From Takakia lepidozioides (taxonomy: Eukaryota; Streptophyta; Takakiopsida; Takakiales; Takakiaceae): DNA of 64,000 nucleotides. Location of the stretch: contig CM060734.1 in assembly GCA_030704615.1 (NCBI GenBank), positions 37,898,042-37,962,041 of the forward strand. The letters run 5' to 3'. Both the position numbers and the translations under genes were made by a program. The notes under the pieces are model-generated. The model ran no database searches, was not told the origin of the DNA, and saw only the letters and a list, made by a program, of their open reading frames with translations. Below are positions 35,401-47,500 of the stretch, piece by piece; positions within the stretch are counted from its first letter, which is position 1, and each line of letters starts with the position of its first letter.

Positions 35401-38400
35401 TCCATGTGTTCTATCTCCAGTCATGCTTCGCTGCCAATGCCAGTAAACATCGGATGGAGGTGAACTTTGCCACCGGGGCAAAAGTTTCATTGTAGTCAAG
35501 CCCTGCAGTCTGTGTGAAGCCTCTGGCCACAAGTCTGGCCTTGTACTTCACTATCTCATTGTTGGGTCCTCTTTTCACTTTGAAAACCCACTTGCAATCT
35601 ACCGCCTTTCTACCACCAGGCAGTGTTACCAGCTCCCAAGTCTGGTTTTTTTTCAGAGATTTCATCTCCTCTAGTGCAGCTCCCTCCCACTCATTGGCAT
35701 CATCCCTTGCCAAAGGGTCATTGAGGGTGGCTGGCTCCTCTGCATCATCAAGGGCATGGAAACAACTTTCCATCTGACCTATGTCATCCATAGTCAGACC
35801 AGTCAGTCCTTCTGCCAAATTAGCTCCAAACCTTTCTGGGGGTTTGCTGATCCTTCCTGACCTTCTAGGCCCCCCATCCTTGTCAATAGGATCCCGATCT
35901 TCAGAATCTTCATCCTCTTCTGGTTTCTTCGCCACCTTCTCCCTTCGAGTGTAAGCCTTTACTACTGGTTGTTCCCTTTTTTTTTCTCCCACATCAGGGA
36001 TTATCACAGGAACGGACAGGTCCTTGGGCTTTGTCTCCTTCCCAAAACTATCCTCATCAAACAGGACATCTCTACTCCTGATTGACCTCTTGGTTCTAGG
36101 ATTGTAGACCTTGTACCCCTTGCATCCCAGATCATACCCAATGAAGATACATCTTTCTGACTTGGCATCCAACTTGCTCCTTTGCTCGTCAGGTATCAAT
36201 GCATAAGCAGCACAACCAAAAACTCTTAGATGCTTCAGGTTTGGCTTCTTCCCACTCCACGCCTCCTCTGGAGTCATGTCTTTCAAAGCTCGCGTGGGAC
36301 TCAAATTTTTCAGATAGGTGGCAGTGCTGATCGCCTCTCCCCAAAACTCTGGTCCAAGGCCTGAGGTCTGTAGCATACATCTAGCCTTCTCAACCAGTGT
36401 TCTGTTTAATCTCTCTGCCACTCCATTCTGGGCTGGACTGTCCCTCGCTGTTACTTGGCTCTTTATGCCTTTCTCAGCAAGATAGTTTTTGAATTCCTGA
36501 TTTAGGAATTCCCCCCCACCATCGCTCCTCAGAACCTTGACTTTGAGGTCCAGCTGGTTTTCTACTTCATGCACAAATTGCTTAAAGACCTGCAGCACTT
36601 GACCTTTCTCTCTCAAGGGATATAAGAAAGTCTTTCTACTCATGTCATCAGTGAAGGTGACAAAGTACCTAGATCCTCCCAGCGATGTTGTCTTCATGGG
36701 GCCACACACATCTGTGTGTATCAACTCCAGCCTCTCCTTGGCTCTTGTGGCAGATTCCTTGGGCATTGATGACTTGTGCTGTTTCCCTTTAGCATCACAG
36801 AACTGTAGCTCATGTGACCAGTCCACATTCAGTCCCAACGCCAACTTTTGAAGATCCTTGATCGCTTGTGTCCCCAAGTGACCCAACCTTCTATGCCACA
36901 ATGGTGCAGTGTCCATTGTGTCCCCAACATTGGCCTCCTCCTGAGTTCCAGATGTACTCAAAAGCTTGTAGAGTCTCTGCTCCTTCACTCCATCGCAGAG
37001 TTCCTCGTTGCCCATCTGGATGCTGCAAGCATTGTTTCTGAAAATGACATCATACCCAGGCTCATCCAAGGTACTAACAGAGATCAGATTCTTTGCCAAG
37101 TCTGGCACATATAGGACTTTCTGAAGGGTACAACGGGTAACCTTACTCTCTTTTCTGATAAAGTTGACAGGGATTTCTCCCATCATCGTACTTACAGAAA
37201 ACGTCTTGTTGCCCATCTTTACGCTCCTAGGCTGAATGGGTTTCAAGTTGTGAAACAACTCCTTCCTCCCACACATGTGGTTAGTAGCTCCAGAGTCCAA
37301 ATACCACTCATCTCCACAGTGTTCTCCTTCAGTAGTCAGCAGGTAGTCATTATCACGACTGTAAGCCGCATCTGCCATAAACAGGTGAACTTCACTGTCG
37401 TTGCCCATGTCAGCGACATGTGCATGTACAGACTTCCCTTTCCTTGGTCTCCACTTGTCCTTCTTGGACTTGTCAATCTTCACCTTGCAGTCCTTCTGGA
37501 AATGCCCAAATTTGCCGCAACGGAAACATGCTCCATCTTTCTTGATGGAAGTAGCCGTCAGGGCATTGTCCATACTTGAGCTACCCCTAGTCAGCTTGCT
37601 TTCTTCCATGATGAGTTGTGAAGTGACATACTTCCAACTCAGTCTACTCTTACCATGAGTAGCCAATGCGGTTTCCACCATGTCATAACTCTTTGGCAAG
37701 GTGCCAAACAAGGTCATGATCTGAAGTGATTCAGTCATGGGTTCTCCCGCATCAATTATCTCCAGACACATGGCTTTAACAGTGGCAATGTGAATGGCTA
37801 CACTCTCACCTTCTCTCATTCTCAAGTCCATGAGCTGTTTCCATAGGACATATGCTTTCCCCATCGCATCTGCCTCATACACCTCACTTAAGGTCTGCCA
37901 GACCTCATGAGCAGTTGTAAGATTCCTTACCCAAACTACCAGCTTTGATCTCATGTTTGTGACCAAAGCTGCCATTGCAAGCTCATTCTTTTGGATCCAT
38001 CCCTCCTCCTTCAGGAGAGCAGGAGCTGCATCGTGTAGATCCAACTCTTATAGTTGTTGCCATCCAGTGGCTCAACTGTCCAAGTTTGTGGGCCCATAAC
38101 CTGTTGGAAACTAGACCTGTCCTCTACCTCCTAGAGATATTGACAAATAGCTTCTAGCACAAGCAGCAGTACAAAAACTGACAGCCTAAACCAACCAAAG
38201 AGTTAGTACTAACAAGAAGTGTCAGTCCTAACAAGAATGCTCCTTACTGCAAAAAGAAAAACTTACAAAAGTAGATGTTGGACTTCTCCTCCTCCTCTCT
38301 CTGCAATCTACTAGGATAGCACATCCAAAATGCTAGAAGGAGTGCTGGGCATTGCCTCAGCCTTTCCCTTAAATCCTACATGAGTTCTCTAGAAACTTCT

Positions 38401-41400
38401 GGTGGCTGGAACCTTCTGGTAGAACTATCCCTAGCCGTCAAAAAACCCTAACAGAACCCTAGCTAACTAAATCTGAGCTGACTTCTAACACACATGACCT
38501 AGACAAAAGTGCACTACCTGGCATGCTGCAAGATTGGCTCGAATCTCTGCAATGACTTGTGAATTTTGCTCCAGCAATTGGCCTGTTGTGCCTCCTATCG
38601 CTGCACCATCCCCAATCTCCTAGTCAACCACTCAGTTCTCTCTCTCTCTCTCTCGCACACAGAGGCTGAGCCAGAAGCCCACGCCCTTTTGGGATCAAGT
38701 TATTGGGCAAATCACACACAGCAGCTAGATGCTTGTGTGAGGGATTTCTAGAGGATATCTGGAAAACTCAGATCAACTGTCTGTCCCAAGGTAAGTCATA
38801 CTACCAGCGTCAGCCCCTGACAAAGGTAGTTTCTGTCCCTTTGTTGTCTGCTCAAACTGGGCGCGGGGTCAACGTCTTATGAGTACATTCTCTCACACAC
38901 AGAAGCTGCTCATCTGTGACAGGCATATGGTTAAGTGATGATAAATGCGTGGAATCTTACCTTCAGAAGGAGCTCAAAGTTGAGCAAGGATTTAGGCCTC
39001 GTTTTCAGGTGTTTGCTTGTTAATTATGAGTACTTGCACCCTAAGCTTCTGGGCTCCCTTTGGATGTTACAACATTCCATTTTATTTCTTCTCCTTTTGA
39101 CACCTTTGGTTTTCTCTTGTGGTTCTACTATGTCCAATAGGACCTCTCAGTCTCAATTTCTCTCTCTTCTGTGACACACACACAGACACGCACTCATGAC
39201 AAAGCTCCACTTCTATCGAGAGACATTCTTGGTGCTCCGCGATGATAGAATCTTGAGACCAAATTACCTTTCAGCACCCTTATCTCCTTCCCTCTTGAGG
39301 GCATTGGGGCGGTTCAGGGTGGGTTCCCACAACCTACGGATAGAGACTGGCAGATGGAAAAACCTGCATCGGGAGGACCGCCTATGTCCAGCTTGCATAG
39401 GGCGCAGCAAGGAAATTGAAACTGAAGAACACTTCTTCTTCTACTGCCCTCTATACTACGAGATCCGTGGGAGATTCCACTGTTTATTCAGTGGAACCCA
39501 AACTCTCACTGATGTCTTTCACTATGAGGATCAAAAATGCTTGGCAGCCTACCTACACGAGGCCTTCACCCTTAGACAATCGCTAGAACATTAATTGTGG
39601 TTTCTGGATTTGTTCCTCTCTCATGTTTTCTTCCATTTTGTCCCATAAGCTCTACGAGCTTTCCGCGGACGTTATAAAGCACCATTTCATTTCATTTCAT
39701 TTCTCTCCCAAGTGTGCTGGCAGATTCAAGAAGTGGCGGTTCAATGCTTTCCGAAACCTCAACACTACCCCATCCCTCTCCCAGAACCTTGGTCTGTGCA
39801 CAGTTACACATAGCCCTTCTACAGGAGCCTTATCCTCTTCTAAACAATGTGAATATGCAATCAAATGGACTTTGCCACAGGCCCAAAGACTGGCTTCGAC
39901 AGCTTCTAAGCCACTGACCATGATTCTTGAGGAGTTTCACCATGACCCTGAAGGGGAAATAGCAGATAGTAGTGAGGGAAATGTCTATACCGTCATTGGA
40001 GATGCCGTCGTCATCATCGATGGGGGGTGGAGGGGGAGTGTACATGGGCATCCCCGATCTGGCCACTGCCGGTGCCACTTGCTTTGATAAAGCTTCTGCT
40101 TTTTCCTGAAAAGTCACAAATCCAAATTCAACTTCCAATTTCATGCCCACTCATTTCCTGGGTGGTAGACTCTCAAGTTGAACGGAATACTAGAGACAAG
40201 ATACAGTTCTTTATAGCCAGCAACGCACAACACTGCATTTGCTGTGGCACAGATACTCATGTTGATCTTGAATGAGCTGGCACATGAGCTTTCCAGCAAT
40301 TTCAGGGTGGTTCAGTTCCTTCTCAAACAAAGGAAGGCACCTGGAGGGATTAAGGCTTCAGATCTCTCTCAAATATTCCGCCCAAACTGGGCGCAGGGTC
40401 TATGGCCACAAGGTGACGGCAAACAACGTCTCTTGAGTACATTCGCTTTATCTCTCCCCGGAGTGAGCCCCTCACAAAAGTAGTGTCTGTTCCTTCTTGT
40501 TCCACCCAAATTGGGCACAGGGTCTATGGCCACAAGGCTACGGAAATAACATCTTATGAGTACATTCTCAGAGGAAGCTGAAAAGTATTGAGTTAGCATC
40601 TCACACCCTCTTGTCTTTAGATTTCTTGGTCCCATTTTGCTCATCTGCTTTTTGCTTTCTCCCGTTCTCCTTCTTCTGTATGCCAGAATCCAGTATCCCT
40701 GCACAGTTAGCGTCAATACTCCCATGCTCCATCCACCCATCCATCTGTGCCTCTATCCACCTGATCCAACCTAACAGAACAAGGTGCTTGTCATCAGTCC
40801 ATGAGGAAGAATGGAGGCTTACAGACATCCAGTGACATCGCAAGGCAACATCGCGCACAGTCTTATCTGGCAACAGGGCAGCAACTCGGATGTACTTCAC
40901 GATGCTGCTTGTCTCACTCAAATATCTGTAACCAACTCACATTCAAGCCACTTTCCAATGAAACAAGCACACACACACACAGTCTATCTCTCTCTCTCTC
41001 TCTCAATGGCCACAAGGCTACGGCAAACAACGTCTTATGAGTACAATCTCTCTCTCTCTCTCCCCCTAAAAACCAACGTCTTATGAGTACATTCTCTCCC
41101 TAAAAACCTTTGGCTGGTTATCCCTTTCTTTATGGATTGTCCTAGGGAAAGTTAGGGAGGGAGTAAATGACTTACCAGACCTTAATATCCAGGAGTGATA
41201 TACAATTGTTTTGGAAGCTATGGTATCCATAATATCCCAGCAAAAAGGATGACATATGCAGGTCTATTTAATATGGTGTGTTTAAATCTGAAAACAGTTA
41301 TACACTGTGAATGGTACATTAAATAGGGTTAGTACTAACCCTACTGTAAAACACTCTTAATGATGGCGAAGGTTGAGTTTAGCCATGCACTGTAGTCTGT

Positions 41401-41466
41401 TCCCTTTTGTTCAGCCCAAACTGGGAGCGTGGTCTGTGGCCACCAGGCTACGGCAAAAAGAGTCTT

Positions 41467-41504
<38 letters not shown>

Positions 41505-44500
41505 ACATGGGGGAGGACATCTTGGATGACCTCAAGGGTCTACCCACTCTCGGCACTAGACTGAAATTTAAACTCAGGGCAGGAAGCCTACCTTTGAACA
41601 GCAAACAGAAGCAGAGAGGAAAGGGAGAGTGCAATTGCCCGTTGTGTGGGCAATCTGAAGACAGTATTCATTTTCTGATACACTGTCCGGGGTTCTCTCA
41701 CCAAAGAGACGCTCTCTTCAAATCTATTAAGGGAATTGTGCCTGTACCCCTGTTTACCAACTTTGAAAGTCTCGAGGCTGAGCCAAAAGCCCAGGCCCTC
41801 CTGAGGCCTAGTTTTTGGGCAAATCACACACAGCAGATTGATGCTTGTGTGAAGGGATTTCTAGAGGATATCTGGAAAACCCGGATTAATTCTTTATATG
41901 GAGGTAAGTCTTACTACCAACGTCAGCCCCTGACAGAGGTAGGTTCTGTCCCTTTTGTTCCCGCTCAAACTGGGCGCGGGGTCAATGGCCACAAGGCTAC
42001 GGCAAACAACGTCTTATGAGTACAATCTCTCTCTCTCTTAAAGCAGACCCCTACCGCTTGGGGGCAGCCCCTCCGCCCAAATTGGGGAGTCGTATGCTCT
42101 GTCTAGCATACTCGGCACTTGGGCTCGGGTTGGTTCCTGTGCTTAAACTTATAGCCTGCGACTACAATCAAAATTTTAGCTCCTATCAACATCAACACTC
42201 CTCAGGGTGATTCCTGGGAATTGGTTACTTATGCCAAATCTAGGGCTTCATGTGTAGTTTTTGGGGTGAATCCCAGGATGGACGATGTGTCCTTTAAAAC
42301 TACATGCTCTAGCTTAGGCTTGGATTTCATGGCTAATGGTTCCATCTCGAGACTTGATAACAGGGGTACGTTGAAGGTTGCAATGACCAAAAGTGCTTCT
42401 AATAGAGTCCCACATCAATTCAATCTCAAAGAAGTTCGTCCCTTGACTGGCTGGAGAGCGGTCTTAGACATTGGCGATTCAATGGGGCGCTCTAGGAAGA
42501 CAACCAAGGGCAAGGACTTCAACTTGAGAGTTTCCAATCGGTTTGATGCTCTGGATGAGGTTGAGTCCAAACAGCCAGAAGGACAAAATGCCCCTAAGTG
42601 TACAGAACCTGAACGTCCTGAATCTGAAGGATTTGGTACTCTGAATGGTTTACCAATCCTCAAGGTTTACACAAGACGAACAAATTCTATACACGGGGTA
42701 ATTGTCCCCAAGCCGTCAGATGGACAATCTGTCCCTAAGTGTGCAGAGCCCGAACGTCGTGTAACTGAAGGATTTGGTACTCTAAATGGTTTACCAATCC
42801 TCAAAGTCTACACAAGACGAGCAAAATCTATACACGGGGTAATTGTCCCCAAGCAGTCTGACGGACAATCTGTCCCTATGTGTGCGGAGCCTGTGCGTCG
42901 TGTAACTGAAGGATTTGGTACCCTGAATGGTTTACCAATTCTCAAAGTTTACACAAGACGAGCAAAATCTACACATGGGGTAACTGTCCCCCCTTTGCAG
43001 AACGGTTGGCCGTCCAGGAGCAATCACAAGCTACCTAGACGACAAACAATTCACATGCAAAGGGCTGGCTTGCGGCTGGCCACTTTCAACTTCTCAGGGT
43101 TGACCAACCAAAGGAAACAACTCGAAGTGGGACAAGTTCTTCGGACTAATGATATTCATATCTGTGCTGGGAATGAAACATGGGAAACGTCGGATAAACT
43201 GGTTGGAGATGTCAATGGTTATAAATGGGCAGGTAAGATGTGTACTCTCAAGGCAGCCTCTGCCAAATGCGGTCAAAAAGGGGTTGGATTCTTTGTCCGT
43301 GATTTCTTGTTTGACAATTGTGAAATTATCAACAAGGGTTTGAGGTACGAGCATAGTATCTGGCTAAAACTGAATCTGAAGGGCAGCATGAGTACGAAGG
43401 ACCTCTTTGTGGGTTGTGTTTACATGCCCACAGAGGGGACCCTTAGTGCTGACGCAGACAAAGCCTTCGAAGATGTAAAGCTGGACTGTGCTTTGTTCCT
43501 TGCCAAAGGTCAGGTGGTGCTATTGGGTGACTTCAATGCCCGGGTGGGCAAAGGGCTCCATCAGGACGATATCATTGGGCCTTTTGGTGAGGACGAGCTG
43601 AATTCTAATGGCAGACGGTTAATTAACTGTCTGGAAGAGCTTCAGCTTTTGACCTTGAATAACAGGACAAGAGGTGACCAAGTGCAGTGGACTCGTGAGA
43701 AATCCCAAACTGGGGAACGTTCCATTGTGGACTATATCATAATGGACAAAAATTTGTTCCCCCAGTGTGCCAATGTGTTGATCGACAGAACTGATATTGG
43801 TACCTCTGACCACTTTCTGGTTTGGACTGAGATCAAAAGGTGTTTTCCCAACACCAAGAGATCTGTGAAACGTTCGATTCGGAAGTGGCGCATTGAAAAA
43901 TTCCATAATGAGGAGGTCAAGGCTGAGTACGTCCAGGCCTTGCAAGAGGCTCTCCCTCATTTTGTCCAATCGCTCCAAGAACTTCAGTCTCGCTCTGACA
44001 ATGCAAGAAATGAAGTCGAAAGAGCAGTGGACTCTTGGGAGAGTTTCGTTTCCTCCGTGGCTGACAAGATCATTGGGAGGAAACTAATTGTCTGCAGTAG
44101 AGCTGTTAATTGGTGGACCAATGAGATTAAACTCAAGATAGCTGAGAGACAAGCCCTCTATAAAGAGTGCTGCAATTTGAAAACCAACGGAGAATTGTGG
44201 CCGAGGTACTACCAGCTCCGTAAAGATATCAATCAGCTTGTTAGGTCTCAGAAGAATTTATACTGGGACAAGTTATACAGTGAAATAAACTCAAACCACC
44301 ATGGTGGTAATGACAAGAAATTCTGGTTGGCCCTTTAACGTTTGTACGAGCCGAAAAACGGTCAGCAAATACAAGCGCTGAAGACTACTAAAGGTGCAGT
44401 GGTCACTTCATCGGTTGACATTGTCAAAACCTTTGAAACTCACTACAGTATCCTTGGCAGAACTTCTAGGTCTAACAGTGAGGGGTCTTCTGCTGAATGG

Positions 44501-47500
44501 AGGGACACAGTTGGAAAAACTGTTCCTATGATTCAAAACAGCCCTGATGAACTGGAGTATATTTCAATGGCTTATAACGCTCCCATTAGTTCTTCTGAGA
44601 TTGTGGAAGCAATTGAACATTTAAATGGATATAAAGCTGGTGGACCTGATGGTATTGTCAACGAGCTTATCAAGCACGGTGGCGATCCCATGATAGAGGC
44701 CCTAGTTCTCCTCTTTAACCTTATCTGGAAGACTGAAATGATCCCCATTATATGGCGACAGGGGGTCATTGTCAATCTATACAAGAAGGGTGACAGAGAA
44801 GAACCGGGGAACTACCGTGGCATCACGCTCCTCAATGCTGTTGGCAAGACATTCTGCAGAGTTATAAGTACTCGTCTCGAGGTTGATCTGGAGTCTAGAG
44901 GTTGTTTCCACGAAGGCCAAGCTGGCTTTCGGCAAAACAGGGGCTGTGTGGATCATATCTTCACTCTAAGCCAGATTATCCAGAGAAGGAAAAAAGAAGG
45001 GAAACCCACTTATGTTTTTTTCCTGGATGTCAAAAAGGCTTATGACACAGTGTGGAGAGATGGCCTATGGTTCCACCTCTGGTCTTGTGGGATCAAGGGA
45101 AAGATGTGGAGAGTTGTCCACAACTTGTATGCTCACACCAAAAGCTGTGTCACTGTTAACGGACAGAAATCCAACTTCTTTGACATAGACCAAGGTGTAG
45201 CTCAAGGATGTACTCTCTCCCCTCTGCTCTTTGATGTTTTCATCAATCAACTCCTCGAGGATGGGGAAAGTGAGGGATTTGGGTTAAGGGTGGGTGATAC
45301 CACCATACCAGCCCTTATGTTTGCGGATGACTTTGCAGGCATAGGGGAGACTCCAACCAATCTCCAGGAGTTGATTGATTGCGCGAAGAGATACTTTGAT
45401 CTTGGGGGGTTAGAGGCTAATGTCAGCAAATGTGCAGTGGTAGCATTCAACGACAGAGGAGAGGGAGGAAGTGATCTTAAGTGGCAGTGGGGTAGCCAAG
45501 AGATCCCGGTCCTCCCTTCCTACACTTACCTGGGCGTTGAGTTTTCCTCCAATTGTAATTGGGATGCACATATCCGGAAAGTTGTTCAAACTGGCAAGGG
45601 CAAAGCTCTGGGGCTCACTAAATTTTTCCACTGCAGAGGGGTCAACTCTGAGGTTAAGAAAACCATGCTTTGTCGCGTTATTAGACCTGCCTTGGGGTAC
45701 GGATCTGCAATTTGGGTTGATAACTCCAACCAGGCTAAGTCTCTAGAATCCATTCAAGTGGGGGTGCTTAAGGAGTGTATGTCAGCATGCTCCAAAACAG
45801 CCAATGTGGCTGTTCGGGGTGAGTTTGGAATTCCGTCCTTAAGCTCCCGACGAGATGAATTCAAGGTCAGATGGTGGGGTCAGCTGCAACATATGCCCAA
45901 CACCAGATATCCTAAGTTAATCGACTCTATATCTTGGAAACAGGACCGCCCTGTCAAACAGGCTAAGTCCTGGCAGAAGAGAGTAGAAGAGATTCTCAAG
46001 GACCTGGACCTGGAGCCGCAAGTCTTGACCCTGCTGGATAAATCTGACTTAGAGGCTGTAGTGTCCAAAGCCATGTCTGTTGCCATGAGATTGTCTGATG
46101 AAAATGAAGTTAGGCAGAAAACTTCCCTGAACTTGTTTCCAGTCAGTGACATGGGGGAGGACATCTTGGATGACCTCAAGGGTCTACCCACTCTCAGCAC
46201 TAGACTAAAATTTAAACTCAGGGCAGGAAGCCTACCTTTGAACAGCAAACAGAAGCAGAGAGGAAAAGGAGAGTGCAGTTGCCCATTGTGTGGGCAATCT
46301 GAAGACAGTATTCATTTTCTGATACACTGTCCGGGGTTCTCTCACCAAAGAGACACTCTCTTCAAATCTATCAAGGGAATTGTGCCTGTACCCCTGTTTA
46401 CCAACTTTGAAAGTCTCGAGGCTGAGCCAAAAGCCCAGGCCCTCCTGAGGCCTAGTTTTTGGGCAAATCACACACAGCAGATTGATGCTTGTGTGAAGGG
46501 ATTTCTAGAGGATATCTGGAAAACCCGGATTAATTCTATATATGAAGGTAAGTCTTACTACCAACGTCAGCCCCTGACAGAGGTAGGTTCTGTCCCTTTT
46601 GTTCCCGCTCAAACTGGGCGCGGGGTCAATGGCCACAAGGCTACGGCAAACAACGTCTTATGAGTACAATCTCTCTCTTAAATGGTATTCATATCTGTGC
46701 TGGGCAAGAGACATTGGAAACTTCGGACAAACTGGTTGGAGGTGTCAACGGCTACCGTTGGTTTGGCAAGATGTGTGCGCTTAAGGTGACCTCTGCCAAG
46801 AGTGGGCAAAAAGGTGTTGGCTTCTTTGTCCGAGATTTCTTGTGTGACAATTGTGAAATTATCAACAAGGATTTGCGGTATGAGCACAGTATCTGGCTGA
46901 AACTGAAATTGAAGGGCAGCGTGAGTAGGAAGGACCTCTTTGTGGGCTGTGTTTACATGCCCACAGAGGGGACCCTTAGTGCTGACGCAGATAAAGCCTT
47001 CGAAGATGTAAAGCTGGACTGTGCTAAGTTCCTTGCCAAGGGTCAGGTGCTCTTATTGGGTGACTTCAATGCCCGGGTGGGTAAAGGTCTTCACCAGGAT
47101 GATATCATCGGACCTTTTGGTGAGGACGAGCTGAACTCTAATGGAAGACGGTTAATTAACTGTCTGGAAGAGCTTCAGCTTTTGACCCTGAACAATAGGT
47201 CAAAAGGTGACCAGATGCAGTGGACCCGTGAGAAAGCCCAAACTGGGGAACAATCCATTGTGGATTATATCATAGTGGACAAGAATCTGTTTCCCCAGTG
47301 TGCCAATGTGTTAATTGACAGAACTGATATTGGTACCTCTGACCACTTTCTGGTTTGGACTGAGATCAAAAGGTGTTTCCCCAACACCAAGAGATCTGTG
47401 AAACGTTCGATCCAGAAGTGGCGCATTGAAAAATTCCGAAATGAAGAGGTCAAGGCTGAGTATGTCCAGGCCTTGCAAGAGGCTCTGCCCAACTTTGTCC

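Larger units (their letters stand above)
33821..38097 (-). pseudogene. Copia gag-pol polyprotein, recently broken
   Basis: Reading from an ATG inside the primer-binding site (38097), the order is gag, CCHC knuckle ([14 protein letters not shown]), aspartic protease ([13 protein letters not shown]), pre-integrase ([10 protein letters not shown]), integrase ([25 protein letters not shown]), reverse transcriptase (LYVDDLLL) and RNase H (YSDADWAGD). This is Copia order (integrase before RT). The main open frame is 35411-38044 (877 codons), followed by 34726-35043 and 33821-34729. Breaks: a frameshift near 38045 in early gag, a one-base loss at the KHDW position (about 35420), the TRIM at 35029-35394, and a frameshift near 34730 after DNKDTM. 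All look recent because long frames remain open on each side. Confidence 0.93.
33425..38490 (-). mobile_element. Nearly complete Copia element in intron 5 of the DUF3755 gene
   Basis: Two 389-bp LTRs (33425-33813 and 38102-38490) start TGTTGGAAACTAG and end TTCTAACA in plus-strand reading. The whole is flanked by CACAT (33420-33424 and 38491-38495), a 5-bp target duplication. The coding strand is the minus strand, the same as the host gene. LTRs look almost identical, so the insertion is recent. A polypurine tract (GAGTGGGAG on the minus strand, about 33814-33822) precedes the 3' LTR. The element is interrupted by a 366-bp TRIM and at least three single-base frameshifts. Confidence 0.95.
42039..46670 (+). 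mobile_element. LINE copy C: near full length (4.6 kb)
   Basis: It starts after the (TC)n tract of copy B at TTAAAGCAGACCCC and ends CTTATGAGTACAA followed by another (TC)n. A long 5' region precedes one very long reading frame (about 42221-46663). That frame encodes an N-terminal domain with internal repeats, an apurinic-type endonuclease, reverse transcriptase and a zinc-binding tail. There is no poly(A); the 3' end is the TC run. It may represent the whole element. It is inserted antisense to the DUF3755 gene, in its first intron. Confidence 0.88.
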
